Positions 1 through 2,894 of a stretch of 5,617 nt of DNA are shown piece after piece; within the stretch, counting starts at the first letter, position 1; every line of letters starts with the position of its first letter. The DNA is from an uncultured Coriobacteriaceae bacterium. GTDB lineage: Bacteria; Actinomycetota; Coriobacteriia; Coriobacteriales; Atopobiaceae. Position numbers and translations under genes: made by a program. The stretch is taken from assembly GCA_900549525.1 (NCBI GenBank), contig UWSJ01000099.1:1-5617 (forward strand). Direction: 5' to 3'. Below the pieces are notes generated by a model. That model was given only the letters and a program-made list of their open reading frames with translations. It made no database searches and was not told the DNA's origin.

Positions 1-53
1 ACGTGGTCGACGCCGACTACGAGGTCGTCGACGACGACAAGGACAACAAGTAG
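1..53 (+). CDS. dnaK: DnaK (Hsp70) C-terminal tail, 5' partial
   Basis: Only the last 16 codons and the TAG stop are present (reading codons from position 3). They encode the acidic tail VVDADYEVVDDDKDNK. Actinobacterial DnaK proteins usually end in a disordered tail with a 'DAEVVDDD'-like motif of this type. The identification rests on that tail plus the grpE-dnaJ-hspR genes that follow, which is the usual actinobacterial order. DnaK is the ATP-dependent cytosolic Hsp70 chaperone that GrpE and DnaJ serve. The stop is 16 nt before the grpE start, so the two genes are almost certainly co-transcribed. The operon promoter and any HspR operator would lie upstream of dnaK, outside the window. Confidence 0.85.
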   Translation, partial: VVDADYEVVDDDKDNK

Positions 54-55
54 GC

Positions 56-64
56 GGGGGTGAG
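56..64 (+). promoter_or_regulatory. Ribosome binding site of grpE
   Basis: The purine-rich stretch GGGGGTGAG lies 5 nt before the ATG at 70 and shares the GGTGA part of the canonical anti-SD complement. It supports the ATG at 70 as the grpE start. Confidence 0.6.
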
Positions 65-69
65 CTGAG

Positions 70-921
70 ATGGCTCGCACCGATGCGAACGAGAACGTGG
101 CGGGGGCCGCTGCCCCCGCCGAGAAGCCCGAGGGGGGCGACGTGAAGGTAGACATCGAGGTCGAGGGCGAGGACACGCCCAAGGGCCAGGACGACAAGAC
201 CGCCGTAACCACCGAGGATGCGGCGACCGACGTCGAGGCCACGGTCATCGACGACCAGAGCGCCGCTTCGCCCGAGGACGACGAGCAGGCTCGGGTCGAG
301 GCCGCCATCAAGGCGGGCGAGGCCGCTGCCGACGCGGACTTCAAGTCCCAGGCCGACAGCCTTCGCGCCGAGCGCGACGAGCTTGCCAAGAAGCTCGCTG
401 GCGTGGCCGACGAGATCGAGGCCGCCAAGTCCGAAGCCTCGGCCTCTGCCGACAAGCTGGCGCGCCTGCAGGCAGACTGGGACAACTACCGTCGCCGCAC
501 GGAGCGCGAGCGCGTCACCGAGCGCGAGCGCGCCTGCGAGGGCCTCATCAAAGACCTGCTGCCCGCCATCGACGACCTTGAGCGCGCCGTCGAGCATGCC
601 GGCACGGCGGCGGAGGGCAACGAGGTTGCCCAGCAGCTCGTGGACGGCGTGTCCGCGGTGCACGCGAAGGTGGTCTCGGTGCTCGAGAAGCAGGGCATCG
701 AGGTCATCGACCCGGCGGGCCTGCCCTTCGACCCGCAGGATCATCAGGCCGTAGGCAGGGTCGAGAAGCCTGACGTCTACGACTCTACGGTGGCCGAGGT
801 GTACCAGAAGGGCTACCGGCTCGGCGGCAAGGTGGTTCGTCCGGCCATGGTGACCGTCACATACGGCGGAGCCAAGCGTCCGGCGGACGACAAGCCCGAC
901 GAGGGCGGCTCGAACAAGTAA
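70..921 (+). CDS. grpE: GrpE, nucleotide exchange factor for DnaK
   Basis: GrpE is the cytosolic homodimeric co-chaperone that drives ADP release from DnaK. The 283-residue product has a low-complexity, very acidic N-terminus (about residues 1-95, rich in D, E, A and G). A long coiled-coil helix follows (about 95-145), leading into the family signature LQADWDNYRRRTERER at about residues 134-149 and the helical stretch LIKDLLPAIDDLERAVEHA, which carries the dimerisation bundle. The C-terminal beta-domain contains the conserved stretch FDPQDHQAVGRV and the motif VYQKGYRLGGKVVRPAMV, the part that contacts the DnaK nucleotide-binding domain. The length is well above the roughly 200 residues of E. 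coli GrpE, and nearly all the excess is the acidic head; a short hydrophilic tail follows the core. The start at 70 has a good SD and sits 16 nt after dnaK. Confidence 0.97.
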   Translation: MARTDANENVAGAAAPAEKPEGGDVKVDIEVEGEDTPKGQDDKTAVTTEDAATDVEATVIDDQSAASPEDDEQARVEAAIKAGEAAADADFKSQADSLRAERDELAKKLAGVADEIEAAKSEASASADKLARLQADWDNYRRRTERERVTERERACEGLIKDLLPAIDDLERAVEHAGTAAEGNEVAQQLVDGVSAVHAKVVSVLEKQGIEVIDPAGLPFDPQDHQAVGRVEKPDVYDSTVAEVYQKGYRLGGKVVRPAMVTVTYGGAKRPADDKPDEGGSNK

Positions 922-931
922 ACCTTCGGGC

Positions 932-958
932 GCGCCCGGGCCTTCGCGACCCGGGCGC
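932..958 (+). other. GC-rich stem-loop between grpE and dnaJ
   Basis: A perfect 9-bp inverted repeat, GCGCCCGGG (932-940) and CCCGGGCGC (950-958), encloses a 9-nt loop. No T-run follows, so it is not a standard intrinsic terminator. It starts 11 nt after the grpE stop. Plausible roles are partial attenuation, RNA processing or 3'-end protection of the upstream mRNA; these are inferences. Confidence 0.6.
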
Positions 959-973
959 ACCTGCATAGAGACT

Positions 974-997
974 GCGTCCTGCCAAGCGGGACGCTTT
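974..997 (+). other. Second stem-loop upstream of dnaJ
   Basis: GCGTCC (974-979) pairs with GGACGC (989-994), with a further T-G wobble pair inside and a loop of about 7 nt. A short TTT follows. Together with the stem at 932-958 it forms a tandem hairpin arrangement in the 93-105 nt grpE-dnaJ gap. It is too weak, and its U-run too short, to call a terminator with confidence. Confidence 0.4.
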
Positions 998-1026
998 AGA
1001 CATACGGAAGGGGGGTGCCCTTCGCC

Positions 1027-1986
1027 ATGGCACAGAAGAACTTCTACGACATCCTCGGCGTGAAGAAGGATGCGTCTGCCGACGAGATCAAGAAGGCGTT
1101 CCGCAAGCTCGCGGTGAAGTACCACCCCGACAACGGCGGGGACGAGAAGAAGTTCAAGGAGCTCAGCGAGGCGTACGAGACGCTTTCCAACGATAAGAAG
1201 CGTCGCGAGTACGACCAGATGCTGATGTTTGGCGGTATCCCGGGCGCCGAATACGGCGGTAACGGGGGCCGTGGCTACACCACCTACACCACCAACGTGG
1301 GTGACAACCTCAACGACTTCTTCAGCAACATCAGTAACGGTGAGGGCTTCGGGGGCTTCGACTTCTCTTCCATCTTTGGCGGAGGGGCGGCGGGCGCGTC
1401 GAGGGCTCGCAGGCCCGTTCGTGGTGGCGACCTCATGCTCACCATCAGCGTGACGGCGCAGCAGGCCTTTGACGGCACGACGCGCGAGGTCTCCTACATG
1501 GTGCCCTCCACCAAGGAGCGCACCACGCTCAAGGTGACGGTGCCGGCCGGTGCCTACGATGGCATGAAGCTGCGCTACCACAACCAGGGCGAGTACGGCG
1601 AGAACGGCGGCGCCCGCGGTGACCTCGTCATCACCACACAGGTCGAGGAGCATTCACTCTTCAAGCGCGACGGCGCGGACGTGAAGATGGACCTGCCCAT
1701 GAGCGTGTGGGAGCTCGCGCTGGGTGCGTCGGTCGAGGTGCCCACGCCGTCGGGCAAGAAGGTGCTGCTCCACGTGCCGGCCGGTACGCAGGACGGCAAG
1801 ACGTTCCGCTTTCGCGACATGGGCGCGGCCAACGTGCGTCGAAAGGGCGTCAAGGGTGCCCTGCTCGTGACGGTGCGCGCCAAGGTTCCCACGCGCCTGT
1901 CCACCAAGGAGCGCGAGGCAATCAAGGCCCTGCGAGACGCCGATACGCGCGACTACCGCAAGAACGTCGAGGAGTACCTCAAGTAG
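1027..1986 (+). CDS. dnaJ: DnaJ/CbpA-type co-chaperone lacking the zinc finger
   Basis: This Hsp40 protein stimulates the DnaK ATPase and delivers substrates. The J domain spans residues 1-67, beginning MAQKNFYDILGV, with the invariant HPD at 33-35 and the helix IV region KKRREYDQ. A Gly/Phe-rich linker follows (about 70-130; GFGGFDFSSIFGGG). Two C-terminal beta-sandwich substrate-binding domains follow (about 132-300), with motifs VPAGAYDGMKLRYHNQGEYG and VPAGTQDGKTFRFRDMG. The protein has no cysteine at all, so the four CxxCxGxG repeats of classical DnaJ are absent. It is thus a class B (CbpA/DnaJ2-like) protein of 319 residues, versus about 375 for classical DnaJ. I chose the ATG at 1027 because the conserved region starts there and a G-rich SD (GGAAGGGGGG, 1006-1015) lies upstream; a GTG at 1015 would add four residues (MPFA). 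It sits between grpE and hspR as in other actinobacterial operons. Confidence 0.95.
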   Translation: MAQKNFYDILGVKKDASADEIKKAFRKLAVKYHPDNGGDEKKFKELSEAYETLSNDKKRREYDQMLMFGGIPGAEYGGNGGRGYTTYTTNVGDNLNDFFSNISNGEGFGGFDFSSIFGGGAAGASRARRPVRGGDLMLTISVTAQQAFDGTTREVSYMVPSTKERTTLKVTVPAGAYDGMKLRYHNQGEYGENGGARGDLVITTQVEEHSLFKRDGADVKMDLPMSVWELALGASVEVPTPSGKKVLLHVPAGTQDGKTFRFRDMGAANVRRKGVKGALLVTVRAKVPTRLSTKEREAIKALRDADTRDYRKNVEEYLK

Positions 1987-1999
1987 CAAGCGCCTGATC

Positions 2000-2031
2000 G
2001 GGCGTGGGTCTGCCGGATGGTGCCCACGCCC
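2000..2031 (+). other. GC-rich stem-loop between dnaJ and hspR
   Basis: A perfect 9-bp inverted repeat, GGGCGTGGG (2000-2008) and CCCACGCCC (2023-2031), encloses a 14-nt loop. There is no U-run. It ends 15 nt before the hspR Shine-Dalgarno, so it is unlikely to block that site directly. It may modulate read-through or mRNA decay between dnaJ and hspR (inference). Confidence 0.55.
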
Positions 2032-2046
2032 CCGCATCGGGCCAAG

Positions 2047-2055
2047 AAAGGAGGT
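2047..2055 (+). promoter_or_regulatory. Near-consensus ribosome binding site of hspR
   Basis: AAAGGAGGT with a 6-nt spacer to the ATG at 2062 is the best Shine-Dalgarno in the window. It decides the hspR start: an upstream in-frame alternative at 2017 would translate through this SD and add 15 residues without family similarity. Confidence 0.85.
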
Positions 2056-2061
2056 GCCGCG

Positions 2062-2484
2062 ATGGCGCAGAGGGACGAGGAGGGGCGCAACAAGCCGCTC
2101 TACATGATCAGCGTCGCCGCCGAGCTCACGGGCATGCATCCGCAGACATTGCGCGTCTACGAGCAGAAGGGCCTCGTGAACCCCGGGCGTTCTCGCGGCA
2201 ACACGCGCCTGTACTCGCAGGCCGACATCGACCGCCTGGCTCTCATTGGGCGGCTCACCGACGAGGGGATCAACCTTGCCGGCGTGGTGCGCATCCTTGA
2301 CATGCGCGAGCACGAGGAGGAGATGGAGCGCGAGATCGACGAGCTCCGCACCCGCGTGCGCGAGCTTGAGGACCAGGTACGCGAGTTCAAGACGCGCGAG
2401 CGCATCACGGCGCTCGCTAAGTACGACGGCGGGACACCCGAGAGCGTCATGCACGGGCTTCTGGGCGGCAAGGTGGAGGAATAG
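2062..2484 (+). CDS. hspR: HspR, MerR-family heat-shock repressor
   Basis: HspR represses the dnaK operon in actinobacteria by binding HAIR inverted repeats; in Streptomyces DnaK acts as its co-repressor, linking transcription to free chaperone. The 140-residue product has the MerR winged-helix DNA-binding domain at about residues 12-82. The strongly diagnostic HspR stretches are ISVAAELTGMHPQTLRVYEQ, GLVNPGRSRGNTRLYS (helix-turn-helix plus wing) and LTDEGINLAGVVRIL. A charged heptad-like coiled coil (about 88-115, EEEMEREIDELRTRVRELED) probably mediates dimerisation, and a short tail ends in GLLGGKVEE. There are no cysteines that would suggest a metal-sensing MerR. The gene follows dnaJ by 75 nt and is the last gene of the operon, so it would be autoregulated if the operator is upstream of dnaK. 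I saw no convincing CTTGAGT-N7-ACTCAAG element in the gaps of this window. Confidence 0.93.
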   Translation: MAQRDEEGRNKPLYMISVAAELTGMHPQTLRVYEQKGLVNPGRSRGNTRLYSQADIDRLALIGRLTDEGINLAGVVRILDMREHEEEMEREIDELRTRVRELEDQVREFKTRERITALAKYDGGTPESVMHGLLGGKVEE

Positions 2485-2496
2485 CTGCATGGTTTG

Positions 2497-2527
2497 GGGC
2501 GGCCCTTCGGGGTCGCCCTTTCCTTTT
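2497..2527 (+). terminator. Intrinsic terminator of the dnaK-grpE-dnaJ-hspR operon
   Basis: GGGCGGCCC (2497-2505) and GGGTCGCCC (2510-2518) form a 9-bp stem with one G-U pair, closed by a UUCG tetraloop on a C-G pair, which is the extra-stable cUUCGg fold. The U-rich tail TTTCCTTTT follows directly. It lies 12 nt past the hspR stop. This is the only hairpin in the window with all elements of a Rho-independent terminator. Confidence 0.9.
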
Positions 2528-2588
2528 GAGGGGGGTGGCTGCCCGCGACGCACCGGCAGCCGGGAACGAGGGCGATGGAGGCGGGCAT

Positions 2589-2744
2589 ATGGAGCTTGCC
2601 ACCGCGAGCACGCTCGCTAATTTCGCCGCGTTCGATGCCATCGCGATCTCGCTTATGGCAGACGAGGGGTTCACCAAGGAGGAGTTCCTGACCAACCACC
2701 CCAGCGGGGATGTGGGTCAGCGCCTCGCCGAGGGCAGGGCGTAG
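2589..2744 (+). pseudogene. C-terminal remnant of a SIS-domain sugar-phosphate isomerase (KpsF/GutQ-like)
   Basis: The 51-residue frame starts MELATASTLANFAAFDAIAI and continues with GFTKEEFLTNHPSGDVGQRL. This resembles the end of the SIS domain in arabinose-5-phosphate-isomerase-type proteins, which typically read 'APTSSTTATLALGDALAVAL...GFTxEDFxxxHPGGxLGxRL'. Such a domain is normally about 180-200 residues, so the N-terminal roughly three quarters, including the sugar-phosphate binding loops, is missing, and there are no CBS domains. It cannot be an active isomerase alone. The ATG at 2589 is preceded by GGAGG (2577-2581) at a 7-nt spacing, so it could be translated. The frame is also open upstream, with a TTG at 2526 inside the terminator tail, but that part has no recognisable SIS similarity. 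A 5' truncation by deletion or rearrangement next to the operon terminator is the likely history. The family call is from memory of conserved motifs. Confidence 0.6.
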
Positions 2745-2894
2745 GTCACTTCGGTTCGGCTCGTGTGAAACCGCTCGGGCCCGATTAATGCTCTTCTCAG
2801 CTTTATTTCACGCATTGGCGGGCCCCTTAGGGCGGAACTCGACTATATTCGCCAGTAGCTCATGTTTGAGATGGTTCATGGAAAGGGGACACCG
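2745..2894 (+). promoter_or_regulatory. Upstream region of the surface protein gene
   Basis: This 150-nt stretch is visibly richer in A/T than its surroundings and carries no plausible gene. It holds a 10-bp perfect palindrome TCGGGCCCGA (2775-2784). An inverted repeat, GTGAAA (2765-2770 region) with TTTCAC (about 2806-2811), flanks that palindrome. A possible -10 box TATATT (2844-2849) lies about 46 nt before the start codon at 2895. No good -35 sits at the normal distance: TTGGCG at 2815-2820 is 23 nt away, too far for a standard sigma-70 spacer. A regulator-dependent promoter is possible but unproven. No terminator with a U-run is visible after the isomerase remnant. Confidence 0.35.
2882..2888 (+). 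promoter_or_regulatory. Ribosome binding site of the surface protein
   Basis: AAAGGGG, about 6-7 nt before the ATG at 2895, is a good SD. It matters because it points to an ATG that is out of frame with the main coding region. That argues the intended start is 2895 and that the frame is broken between there and position 2923. Confidence 0.65.

Noticed and set aside
218..754. A 178-codon + frame within grpE
   Set aside because: An Arg/Ser/Pro-rich out-of-frame translation of grpE, typical of high-GC genes.
932..958. Intrinsic terminator between grpE and dnaJ
   Set aside because: The stem is strong but no U-run follows and dnaJ continues the operon, so it is listed as a stem-loop instead.
1987..2061. 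HspR operator (HAIR) in the dnaJ-hspR gap
   Set aside because: No CTTGAGT/ACTCAAG-type arms are present. The inverted repeat there is GC-only and does not match HAIR; the operator is expected upstream of dnaK, outside the window.
1654..2553. A 299-codon open frame on the minus strand opposite dnaJ and hspR
   Set aside because: It lies antisense to two well-identified genes, has no recognisable motifs, and is expected from the high-GC codon bias of the + strand genes.
2485..2894. Insertion sequence or transposase remnant near the truncated isomerase
   Set aside because: I saw no transposase motifs, terminal inverted repeats or target duplications in this stretch.
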